The translations under genes and the position numbers were made by a program. From contig NC_135788.1 in NCBI RefSeq assembly GCF_051106095.1, positions 38,898,001-38,962,000 of the forward strand: a stretch of DNA of 64,000 nucleotides. The letters are read 5' to 3'. Under the pieces are notes generated by a model. It saw only the letters and a program-made list of their open reading frames with translations. It searched no databases and was not told where the DNA came from. Numbering within the stretch: the stretch's first letter is position 1; each line of letters opens with the position of its first letter. This document shows positions 36,201-46,840 of this stretch, piece by piece. The DNA comes from Pogona vitticeps. Taxonomy: Eukaryota > Chordata > Lepidosauria > Squamata > Agamidae.

Positions 36201-39058
36201 TTAATAGGAAGTGGCTTGGTGCAAGCATCCTTTATTAGCTTCAGCATAGTTAGTGTAAGTGCTCAGCTAAGTGATGGCTGGGTCTGGAAAAGGCGGTTCG
36301 TCCATTCCCAATAGACGGGATGCGGTGAACCGAGAAGTGAGCTGTGCGAATGAAAAGCACACAGAAGGTGACAGAGGATGATAATGGATCACATCATATT
36401 GGAGGGAGATTTGTTCAAGGAGTGAGATCCGAGCTTATGTCCAGAATTGGCAGATTCGAAGCGAGGACCGGTCGTGCTCGATCATAATGGGCCTTGACAC
36501 AAGATGGATTGGAATTTGGAAAGCATCTTTTCCTGCCAAAGTATTGTATGGTAGAGAAAAAGAACAAAAATCTTTTCCATGTTGAGGTTGATCCTAATGG
36601 ATTCAACGTACATCGAAGATAGTGGCAAAGCTGGTAGCTACGATAGAAAGAAGTCAAACGGACTGACTGGTCAACAACAGAGAAGTAAAGAGCCCGCTCA
36701 GTTTGCAGTCCTACCAGCAGTTCTGCCGGTCAAGGCACTGCCTCCCCACATGTCTAGGGGCGGCGGCTGGTAACTTTGGGGTTGAGGCTTTTAACGTTCC
36801 CGGAATGCCAAAGGCTGATGGGAACATCTTCAGGCTCTTGCAGATGTTACAGCACAATGAATGTGTCACCTTCTAGAGCCTGAGCAGGTTATCAAGAATA
36901 ACAACCTTTTTCTGGCTAAAAAGCCATACACCAACAAATGGCAGGTCCTAACCTGTCAGTTGTTTAGACACTGGTTTTCAGACATATCGAGCAGCAGTGT
37001 GCTCGTGATGCACCTGCAACAGTGCCTCCCAGTGATGTGGAAGGCCTGAACTGTAAGCGTGCACATGAGCTACCTGCAGGGTGGGCACAACCAAACTCCA
37101 TAAGTGGTGATAAGCCCTCATGTCAGAGGAGTACGTGGCTATACGGCGACCAAAAACAAATAACAACGCCGACCAAAGAACTCATCTGTTGACAGTAAAG
37201 GAGTGTGACCATGTGCGACAACCAAGAGGGGTGTAGGAAGATTGGTTGGAAACTCTTCCACCTCCCAGCAACTCATGTGAGTCTCAAACCTGAATGGGTT
37301 AACAGCAGGTTTGATCAAGGCTCCAAACATTATGATGCCGGAGCCAGGTTCGAGGGAGCACTACATCTGTAAAGCACATGTGGACGCATAAAGCACTCCA
37401 TAGCCCATGGCTCAGAATGATGCCAGGTAGAGCGGGATGGTGATGGTGGCCGAGAGCTCATAGCTCATATCTCAAACAAAAGGGACTGGTCCTACACAAC
37501 CTTGTCAGTGTGACAGGACCTACCTGAGGAAAATTATTCAGACTTACCAGACAGCGGCAGGGTTCTCAGGTGGACCCTTGTGAGTCCTTTCCTTATGAGC
37601 CTATGCGGGCACTGGCACCTGAGACAGGGCTGCAGGCTACTTTGTGAGCGAGCCCATTGATAAAGAGGGCTGTTCTGTGCCAAATTAACAGCCACCTGCA
37701 GGTGCTACCCCAGGCAGGAATATCACCGGCTAGCAGGGCTAGTGGTGGGAGTTGCTGCAGCCCCCCCTTTCAGAGGCAAACTAGGGCTGTCAAATGCTGC
37801 CAGAAAGCTTTCGCCTTGGAACCCGGTTTTGGAAATAGCAGCCACGTGAACAAGGCCTCTGATAAATCAGGCCCAATATACCAAACACCCAAGGGCGTTA
37901 CCCCAGACAAGCAAAGCATTGACATGCAGGGCTAGCCGCAGGAGCTGAAGGGGCCCATTGTATCCCCAAAGGGAAAACCTAAGCCTTACCATATGTTGCT
38001 GGCACATCTACAGCCTCGGTGTGCAGCTCCCTCCAGAAGTCGCAGCTACATGAGCAGGCACACGAAGGAGGGTTGGTGTGCGGCACTCACACACAGAGGC
38101 GCTTCCCATGTCAGGAGGAATCACTGACAGTCAGGGAAGGTGACCGGGGCAACAGGAGGCCCTTCTTCTCCTAGGGACAGGGCAACAGAGCCCTAACTCC
38201 TGCAGGGTCCCTTGAACAAGCCCCTTGAAACAATCATCCATCGATGATTCACCAGTCTCTCTCATGGTTGCTCACAGAGAGGGTGTGGTGAGACATGCCT
38301 CCTTTTCACTCTCTTCTCCTCATGAGATAGAGAGACTTAAGCTCCAACTCTGGAACGTCAAATGCCCGCCCTCATGTAGGGCTAAAAAGAGCCACGGCCG
38401 GACTGGATGGTAGCGCAGTCACTAAATGGCCAGTTGGAGCAGAGAGGCCATCAGGCGATCCTGGAGTCTGTGCAGGTAGAGCTGGCAAGTCGTCTCCTCA
38501 GAGGCAAATTCGCTAGCCTCTGGCGAGGATTCCTCTGTTGATGTAGACTTCGATTTTAAGGACTCCTTGGCATTGTCGGGTCCCCTACTGTGGCCTGCAC
38601 TTATCTGGGTAAGATGTAGCTTACTCAGGCAGAAAATCATTAATGTGCCTGCGAGTCAAAATGAGTAGGCCGAAAAAGGCGGGAAAGGAGAAAGAAGTAA
38701 ACAGTTGGTGTATGTGTGGGGGGGAGGGGGGTAAGCCAAGTAGCTGGCAAGCAAAAAAGAAAACAACTCACGGGGGATCATAGATTAGATAATTGAGAAG
38801 GGAAAGAATCTAATTTAGAGGGAATTGATCAATAAGCTAAGGGGAAAAACCCCTGTGGAAATAGCTCTATGCTCTGTAGAACTTTACAGCATGGCGGAAA
38901 AAAGGAACTGAGGGGAATCTTGGGTGGGAGGAGCTTGTGCCTCATGGGGGATCACACCATAAAATTGTTACTTTTAGGTCTAGAATGCTCCGAGAATGTC
39001 AGTGCAGGCACAGACTAAACCCCATATGTGTGTATTCACAGAGGCCACGAAGAAGAAT
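33272..39058 (-). mobile_element. DIRS-like (tyrosine-recombinase type) retroelement, decayed
   Basis: An old element of about 5.8 kb. Its two ends are inverted repeats: 33307-33450 is the reverse complement of about 38902-39046. Next to the 33-kb end lies a block (about 33525-33617) made of two parts, each complementary to one terminus. That internal complementary region is the hallmark of DIRS elements. There is no obvious target duplication, as expected for recombinase-mediated integration. One translated stretch on the minus strand near 37.1-37.3 kb weakly resembles the first ORF of vertebrate DIRS. Coding parts are heavily broken, so it is a fossil. Orientation is inferred from the position of the internal block and that stretch. 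Confidence 0.6.
33525..33617. repeat. Internal complementary region of the DIRS-like element
   Basis: The first part (about 33525-33575) is complementary to the end at 33272-33325, for example 'TCGAAGAACCATGGTTA' against 'TAACCATGGTTCTTCGA'. The second part (about 33578-33617) matches, inverted, the other end at 39020-39058. Confidence 0.65.
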
Positions 39059-39174
39059 TAATAATTATATTCTATGTTTTGAATTATTTTCTAATTCATC
39101 TTCATTTTATCATCATTAATTGCCTTGAACATTCAGCTCATCCAATCAATTCATTTGAATTGCAGTGGGGGGGA

Positions 39175-39490
39175 GGATTGCTCTGCAGATACCCTGCCTG
39201 GACTGCCAGAAAGTCAAACACATGAGTCCTAGATCAAATCAAACATGAACAATCTCCGGAGGCAAAATTTTTGAAACTGAAGCTGTCCTACTTTGAGAAG
39301 CCAAGATTCTCTGGAGAAGACAATAATGCTGGGAAAGGTGGAAGGCAGCAGGAAAAGAGGAAGACCAAATACGAGATGGACGGACTGGCTTGAGTTTACA
39401 AGTGCTGAGCAGGGCAGTTGAGGACGGCATTTTGGAGACCGGTCATTCATAGGGTCACCATCGTACATCAGAGGTGACTTGACATCACAT
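39175..39490 (+). mobile_element. RTE-type LINE 3' end
   Basis: Translation gives 'LKLSYFEKPRFSGEDNNAGK' and 'GGRQQEKRKTKYEMDGL', the RTE/Bov-B-like C-terminal pattern (gate of 'GHLMRR...GKDK...GKRKRGRP' in Bov-B) in diverged form. The 3' end reads 'ATCAGAGGTGACTTGACATC'. It matches, reversed, the end at 53835 ('CATCAAGTCACCTCTGACC'). Confidence 0.6.
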
Positions 39491-39494
39491 CACC

Positions 39495-39930
39495 ACCACC
39501 ATGTTCAGTTCTAATTCTTTTGTGCTTTTATCTTTAAATTTCGACAGTAATAGTTTCAGATCATTGCTGTTTTCTGCCAATAATGAGATGTCATCTACAT
39601 TTCTCAAATTATTTTATTCCCTCCAATTTTCATTCTGCCTTCATCTGAATCTTATCCAGCTTTTCATATGATATACTCTACATCTAAGTTGAATGGCTCA
39701 GGGATTGCACACTGATATGACCCTCTGCTAAGTTGAAACCACTGTTTCCCCATACAGTATTTTGTAATTAAAGTAGCCTCTTGCCCAGAATATAGGTGAC
39801 ACGTTAGGACAACAAAATGTTGTTACACATTCATTTCTTTCAAAGTAACCCATTGCTTTTCTTGAACCACACAGTCTGTGGCTTTACTGTAATCTGAGCA
39901 GTTCCTGGAGACTTCAGCCAGCTTCTGAGA
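39495..39930 (-). mobile_element. RTE-type LINE fragment, RT region
   Basis: On the minus strand the text corresponds to the RT palm region: 'EPFNLDVEYII', then 'EGRMKIGG' further on, parallel to Bov-B 'CLFNLYAEYIMRK' and 'RIKIAGRNINNL'. It is old and broken. It faces the plus-strand RTE end just to its left. Confidence 0.55.
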
Positions 39931-40239
39931 CTTGGTGATCCTACACTTGCCTCCAGTTACAGAGTTTTAATGCATCTATTTATTTTACTTTGCGCAGAGG
40001 CACCGTGGAAGGAGTCACTTATCTTTCTCTGTACACACTCAGAATGTATTGAGGGCACAGATATGGCTTGAGCTTGCTTGTATATGGAGGTGCATTAAGG
40101 ATTCCCAACTTCTAATTGTTTAAAAGGGATAAGAGAATTGGCACCCCTCCATTCTCCAACCTCACCTGGCCCACCTATGGATAAATTCCATTCATCTGCA
40201 GTTCATCTGTCCAGGGTTATGAGGATCAAGTACAAAAAA
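39931..40239. other. Unassigned sequence
   Basis: I see nothing I can name here. Confidence 0.35.
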
Positions 40240-40565
40240 TATAACACTATGGTTTGGAGGAGGGAAAAAATGGTCCCTGGATCCTTAGAAGTTGCCCATC
40301 CCTGCAACAGCAAGCCTGATTAAATCCCATGCCCCTGCAGCCAGGCGTCCACTTACAGCTTACAGCATAGCGTGCACTGCCGTGGTTCTCCTCTCTGTGC
40401 CAATCGCAGAAATAGCCTGGTGGGGGCTTCTGTGCCCTCCTGTGCTGTTGGCCAATCCAGCGAGGGGACAGGATGGCAAGCCTCTTCACACAGCTGCTGT
40501 GATGGCAGGCTTCATATTCATTTTCCCCCGGGAGACGAATACACATCCCTCATCTCTAGTTAGCA
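40240..40565. other. GC-richer block of about 325 bp, unidentified
   Basis: This block stands out against AT-rich flanks and contains overlapping ORFs on both strands (63-99 codons). The ORFs show no family features and overlap each other, so composition explains them. The edges (TCCCTGGATCCTTAGAAGTT on the left, CATCCCTCATCTCTAGTTAG on the right) are not clear inverted repeats. It may be an unnamed repeat. Confidence 0.3.
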
Positions 40566-42520
40566 CCCATCATATGTAGCTGATGCTTGAACACTGGAGT
40601 GTCAGGCAGATATTGCAGCTGACTATCCATGTAGTCTATTCCAAGCATTTCTTTGAAGAGATTAGTATTACCTGCTCCTCAGCAGCCTTAGCTGATGCAA
40701 GCATAGTGTCTTGTTTCAGTTCTTTCATGTCCTGTCTAATCCCAACTGCTAGTGAGTATTGCTAAATATATTGGTGAAAGCAAACACATTTATGTTGGCA
40801 GCATGTGTGATTCTTTGGATACAACAAGCAGACTGCAGGGCAGTCTTCCAGCCAGCTTCAACATAATATACTATTTATTAAAACTGCAATAATGTAGTTG
40901 ACACACCATTGGCAACCAATTTCCATCAAAATTAAATTAGAGTGTCTATTTAGCTTCAGGTTAGTGGGAATTATGAGTGGGCAGGCAAGATCTGCTGGAT
41001 TCTTCACATTTATATATCATGTTGAATGATATTTATTTTGTATATTAATTGTGTTCAAATATAGCACAGAGCAACAGGCCTGTATTGTTTGCCAAGCCTC
41101 ACAGTGTAGGCCACAGTCACAAAACGTTCCAAACATGAGTAGGCCCTAAAAGAAAGCAATGGATAATAAGACATCGCCTCTAGTAAAAAAAATACCCAGC
41201 AGTAACCTCAAGCATTTTAGACAAACCAACTATATGTTGTTCAGCTACAAATCCCATTATCCTTTACAGTTGGTTATGTGGCTGATGGCAAGTGAAGTCC
41301 CGTAATATCTGCAAGGCTATACACTACCTTCAGGTTAATTATTACAATAGGCCCATTAAGCACCACTGTTTGGGCAAGATGGGTGACTTTGGCATTACTT
41401 GCTTGTGCTGGGGGGGGTGAGTTTAAGATGGTCTGACCATCTTACTTATGACAAACATACTGAATTCAAGGTGATTTAGGTTACTAACTTACATCTCATC
41501 GGTTTCAGTGTGTCTGTTCTAGGTGTGGCTGTATCTTGATACCACCCAATGTATTACCTTCCATTATTAACATTATTGTACGAATAATATTTAATTCTCT
41601 ATAGAATGGGCAAAGTGATGGTTAATCTCCCCTTCTAGACATGCATATACCATAAAATTAAAAGTGGAGTATCTTCAACAAATAAATGCTGTGTTGCAGT
41701 TACACTGCCTGATCTTGTTTTTGGAAATAGGAAATAAGCCAATTGACACCCTAAGCTACTCCAGATCTGATGGAACAGATTTCTTATCAGATCTTTGTTC
41801 ACAGCCCTTATACATGTGTTTTTGCACAGAATAGATGCAGAATTGGGTGACAACATAGTTGGATAAAGACTCGCAGGAGACTAAAACTCATTTTCAACAT
41901 AAACTTTGGAAATCTGAGTATAGGAAACTCAGCAGCAGTAGTTTATAGTGGGCAGTTGGCTATGAAAGTGGCGTAGGCCTTTTGACTATTAGCTACTTGG
42001 TTGGTGCTTGATTTTACCCCTCCACCACGTTACTTGCTATTGTCTACTGCATATTTCTAACAAGATTATGAACAAGAGACCATTAATTTCCATTCCTGTG
42101 TGCACAGAAGAACCTCACCTTGTGAAAGCTGCCCTGACTCCCCATTACTCAAGACTAGTACAGCAGTAAATTTTGAACATCAGGAAGTAATTGTGGCAGT
42201 CCTCCTAGCCTCATCCCCAGGAGAATCAAAAATGGAAGCCGATATGATGATCCATTATCAGAAAATCAATTCCACCCATTTTCATCTCCACAAGGGCAGG
42301 TCATTTGTAAAACGAATAGGCCTTCACTGTTAACTCAAGATCAAATCACACAAAATATATTGCATTAAAATACAGCAACATGTTGCTGAAAAAACTAATT
42401 CTCCCCCCCCCCCCGCCCCATAACTACTGCATGGACTGAAGCTAAGCTCAGAGGAAACAGGATGGGAGGTAACATTTTCCCAGCTACAGTCAAAATCCTA
42501 GAAGTGTGCAATAGTTGCAT
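40566..42520. other. Unassigned AT-rich sequence
   Basis: No gene or clear repeat is seen. A C-run lies at 42403-42418. Confidence 0.4.
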
Positions 42521-42526
42521 GAGAGG

Positions 42527-42577
<51 letters not shown>

Positions 42578-42591
42578 AGAGAGAGAGAGAT
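42521..42591. repeat. (GA)n microsatellite
   Basis: A nearly pure GA/GGGA run, followed by a GAAG-type purine run at 42636-42661. Plus-strand purine richness continues to about 42662. Confidence 0.9.
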
Positions 42592-42954
42592 GTTATGACC
42601 TTCCAATAAATACCTCTTAGTCCTTCTTACTAAAAGGAAGGAAAGAAGGAAAGAAGGAAGAAACCCATTTGCTAACAAAAGAAGGCCCCCTCTGTTCGCT
42701 GTGATGCCTGCTGTGGAAAAACATGACATTAACCCCATATAATGAGGTGATAATATTTATAGACTTCAAGTTTGCGTTTTCCCATTGGTATCCTGCTGAT
42801 AGACTAACAGTAAATAAAAGCTCATGTTCTACAACACAAATGTTGTTCAGCAAATAGGAACAGAAAACTATTGTTCAGAAAGAAGTTGATTACATTCACC
42901 TCTTACCATAGCAGCTATATATAAAGCTATCTATTAGTTTGATTCCTTGCAGGT

Positions 42955-44190
42955 TCCATGTTGTATTACATTTGACCGAAGCCCAAGCTTGGCAGATGAA
43001 GGCAATGCTTTGGATGTAGTACACTTTGATTTCAGAAAGACATTTGACAGTGTCTCCAATAATATCCTTGTGGCCAAGCTAGTAAAATGTGGACTAGACA
43101 ATATTACAAGCAGGTGGATTTGAAATTAGTGGATGGGCCATACCCAATGTGTACTTGCCAGTGGCTCTTTGTCATGCTGGAAAGAGGTGAAAAGTGGGGT
43201 GCCAGAGGATTCAGCATCTCTACACAGAACTTGGACAAAGGTTTAGAGGAGATGACTTATCAAATCTGCAAATGACGCAGTACTGGGTGGGATAAACTAA
43301 TATTTCAGAAGATGGAATCAGAATTCAACTGAACCTTAACAATTTGAAGAACTGGGCCAGAACAAAGAAATGAGTTCCAACAGGAAACAAAGTTTGTGGC
43401 TACATTAGCAGCAGAGAACAAACTAATGTGGGATGGTTGGGCTTGATTAGATCAAATCACAAGCCACGACTGTTAAGAGAAGGCAATTTTTTTTTTTAAA
43501 TTACTGATGCATTGCATCAGTCCATTATACAGTTAAAAATACTTCTTCTGCCCCTCTTCAGGAGCAGAGGAAGTGCAGGAGACCTTCTGCAGGAAGTGAT
43601 TAATTTGCCAATATAATGAAGTGGTTTGCATATTAACGACTTTGCACAGTACTATGTTGCATCAACAAAAATATACTGTCCAGTTCAATGGAGGTAATAG
43701 TATTCCCTATTCTGCTCTGTCAGACTTCACTTAGAATACTAGGTTTTTTGGTCCAGGCATAACATTTTAAGAAGCATATTGGCAGGCTGTAATACATTCA
43801 GAGGAGATCAACCAAAGTGGTAAAAGTTCTGGAACGTATCTTGTATGACGAATAGTTAAGAAAGCTGGGTGTGTTTTAGGCTGGAGAAAAGAATACCAAG
43901 AAGTGATATTATAGCCCTCTTCCATGATTTGGAGATATATGGAAAAAAGAATCCCACCACATTTGTGATGGCTCCAGAACATAGGACAAGTATTGGATTA
44001 AAGTTTGAAGACATGAAATGTTGACTAAAAATTAGGAAGCACTTCCTTGTTTTACAATGGAACAGAGTAACTTGGAAGATAACATATTCTCCTTCCTTAT
44101 AGATGTTTTAAAAAGGTTGGATGACCATCTGTCAGCAATGATTGAGCTGTTGATTTCCTGCTTTAGTGGGTGCTCAAACTGATAACATTT
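42955..44190 (+). mobile_element. CR1 LINE fragment, RT and 3' region
   Basis: 'GNALDVVHFDFRKTFDSVSN' near 43000-43060 corresponds to the CR1 RT block 'DVVYLDFSKAFDTVSH'. Later pieces match the CR1 C-terminus: 'TRSLKF'-like words near 43990, 'AGDIIALFH'-like near 43905-43925 and 'LKRLDDHL' near 44110-44130. The copy is old, with many small indels. Confidence 0.75.
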
Positions 44191-44310
44191 GGGGTTCCCT
44201 CCAAAAGCTGGATATACAGTTGCATCTTTGTGCCACCTGATACACAATTGTCTCCTCCCACACTTCACAGTCGCTTACAACCATCTCCCTGTTTAACTCT
44301 GCCTAATGGA

Positions 44311-44650
44311 GGCTCTGGAGAGTCCCCTGGACTGCAAAGAGAACAAACCTATCCATTTTGAAAGAAATTAACCCTGAGTGCTCACTGGAAGGACAGATCC
44401 TGAAGCTGAGGCTAATACTTTGACCATCTCATGAGAAGACTGTCTGGAAAAGACCCTGATGTTGGGAAAGCTTGAGGTCAAGAGGAGAAGGGGATGACAG
44501 AGGACGAGATGGTTGGACAGTGTCATCGGAGCTACAAACATGAATATGACCCAACTCCGGGAGGCAGTGGAAGATAGGAGGGCCTCGCGTGCTCTGGTCC
44601 ATGGGGGTCATGAAGAGTTGAACATGACTAAACAACTAAACAACAACAAT
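44311..44650 (+). mobile_element. Bov-B LINE 3' end, about 340 bp
   Basis: 'SPLDCKENKPIHFERN'-like coding at 44320-44368, 'CTCACTGGAAGGACAGATCC' and 'GAGGCAGTGGAAGATAGGAG' follow Bov-B. It ends 'AACAACTAAACAACAACAAT' at about 44649. It is 5'-truncated and collinear with the same part of the copy at 19038-22223. Confidence 0.85.
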
Positions 44651-44705
44651 AAATGGTACGGCTAGCTCTGTCAATACAGACTAGCCCAGGAAACTTATGA
44701 AGTCT

Positions 44706-44845
44706 CATCCTAAATCATCATCATCTTAGAACTGCAGAGCTAGAAGGGTCCAGCCCCTGTGAAGGAGGCATCATGGGGAATCAAACTCCCAACGTCAGGT
44801 TCTGCAGGCAGATACCTAAACCACCGAGCTATCCAGCAGTTCATT
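44706..44845 (-). mobile_element. tRNA-headed SINE with CR1-like tail (left arm of an inverted pair)
   Basis: On the minus strand it starts 'CTGCTGGATAGCTCGGTGGT', an A-box-like tRNA head. It then runs through 'GGGAGTTTGATTCCCC' (B box) to 'AGCTCTGCAGTTCTAAGATG', a CR1-type 3' end with an ATG-repeat tail. The full length is about 140 bp. Confidence 0.75.
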
Positions 44846-44891
44846 ATATTAATGAACATTAATATATATTCATATATTAATGAACATTAAT

Positions 44892-44965
44892 ATATATTAA
44901 TGAACTGCTGGATAGCTCGGTGGTTTAGGTATCTGGCTGCAGAACCTGACATTGGGAGTTTGATA
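44892..44965 (+). mobile_element. SINE head, right arm of the inverted pair
   Basis: It has the same head as the SINE on its left, in the opposite orientation, and stops after the B-box region. The head segments (about 64 bp each, 44781-44845 and 44899-44963) are reverse complements with only about two mismatches. An AT-rich spacer separates them, holding the direct repeat TTAATGAACATTAATATATA. Confidence 0.75.
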
Positions 44966-46689
44966 TATACATACAATATATACAATGTTTTAAGTATCGT
45001 TGGGCTTTATTTAATATAAGTGCGCTGGAATCTCTGTGTATAAAACTTTTAATGTAAATAAACATGGACTTACAGTAAGAAGTAGACAATGTTATCATAT
45101 CATTCATGCTCCACAGTCTCCTGTGGTTTTGACTCACAAGACTATACAATGTCTTCTTCCAGTTGGCTTCCACAAGAAGAAAAAACAGGTGAAACCATCA
45201 CACCACTCATTTTAACACAGGCACTGTTTTGCAAAACCTAAGCCTCATCTCCCCTCTTGCTATGCACATAACTAGGCAGAATACTAATTCCTGTCCATTC
45301 CTTGGTAGGGACCATTCTTGACCATAAATGTCTGCTAATCAGTGTATAGCCAGGCTAGTGAGCCAACTGAAAAGTACCGATGTTGCGCCACAGTGCACAG
45401 AAGGAGGAAGAATTACTTAATGGCTAGTTACTCTAGAAAATTAATAGTTACTTAGGAAGGTCCTAGTGGCTGAAGAGTGCAGCTGTTCTACTGAGGATTT
45501 TCTGTCTTGGCATAAGGCTTTTTCATAATGCAGATGACAGTGCTTTTTTACTTGAAAAAAAATCACACTAAATCTGTCTCTCACTAGAGCCAGTCTTTTG
45601 TAGAACAAATTGAGTTTATGGATGATGGCTTGTACTTGTCAGAGTTTGCTGACAACTATCCCCCCCCCCCTATAATTTTCTCAACTTTTAGGAGAATAAA
45701 TGAGACCTGTGAAGCCCACTGTGACAGTGTCTCCTCTTGCTGTATCTTCTGTAGACAGCAACAGCTGGAGGTCTGGAAATGTATTTTCCTTCTTTGTAGG
45801 CTTGTGATGAGGTGAACAAATGAGAACATAACACCAGCACAGTCTATTGTCATGCTCCTCAGTGGGCCCATGAATAACATTTCAGTTCTTCTGAAATGGC
45901 CAACATAAGGCATGAAAACAAGCTGAGCTATAAATCCGGATTTATATCTAGTAGTGTATATAGTTCTGCTTCTAAGTATTTGACTGGATTGCAAAATTTT
46001 GTTTCTGGGAGACAGTAAGAGTGACATGAACAGCCCATAGGGGAAGGATTCTACACATTGTTCTGCTAGGCAGAAGTGGTATAAAATAAGGAGGAAGGTA
46101 ATTTTTCCCCCTTTCACTCTACGCTGTTCCACATTGGGGAGACAAACGTTAGTGCCTTTCCCATAATCAGCTGGAATCACTGTTTTGTGATTGCTGTTAT
46201 ACAGTCTGTCTGGGATTGTTCTTTAAAAATGTACAGAGACTTCAGCTTGTGGAAAATGCAATGGCAAGGTTGCTGAGTGGAAACAAGACATTTGACCATA
46301 GTAGATAAAACTGATATTCTATCACTGGCATTGGCTCTCATTTGCCCGCCAGGTTCATTGCTCTTTCTCTTCCCTCTACTTGTCTCATCAAAAAATGAAT
46401 GAGGAAAAAAACTCCATTTATAGTAAGTGAAAAGTAGGTACACTAACCTGCCCCAAAACAAACAAACTAAAATAGGAACCCATCAAAAGAAACTAAAATG
46501 AAACATAAGTGAAAATTTCTGCCATATACATCCCTAGCGATATCAACCTCTTGCCACCAATTAACTGCTACTGCTGTTATTGCTGGGTGCAGTTTTCTTT
46601 TCCAACAGAATACTAGACCTGAGCTTGGCCTATCCTGGGCAATGAGGCCTTTCAGCCTAGGCTTTCTCCAGGTGAGCAAAATTTAGGTG
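44966..46689. other. Unassigned sequence
   Basis: It holds a 174-codon minus-strand ORF (46180-45656) with no family features, no acceptor or donor support and a poly-Gly end over a C-run at 45661-45670. I treat it as chance. Nothing else is supported. Confidence 0.35.
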
Positions 46690-46840
46690 TTGATTTGTCA
46701 GATCGAACTCCCAGAACAGACATGCCTAGTGGCAAGGGGTGGACTACTCCTTCAACATCTCATACATATATCTCAAAAACTGCATTAGGCCATAACCGTA
46801 AGTCAGAAGTGACATGATGGCACATATTACCACCATAACC
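46690..46840 (+). mobile_element. SINE 3' fragment
   Basis: 'GATCGAACTCCCAGAACAGA' and 'ACCGTAAGTCAGAAGTGACA', followed by 'TGATGGCACATA', form the body and tail of a reptilian tRNA SINE of the 8072 type. The head is missing. Confidence 0.5.

Noticed and set aside
45656-46180. 174-codon minus-strand open frame
   Set aside because: No domain, no splice sites, a poly-Gly end caused by a C-run, and mixed composition. Length alone is not enough in 64 kb of AT-rich DNA.
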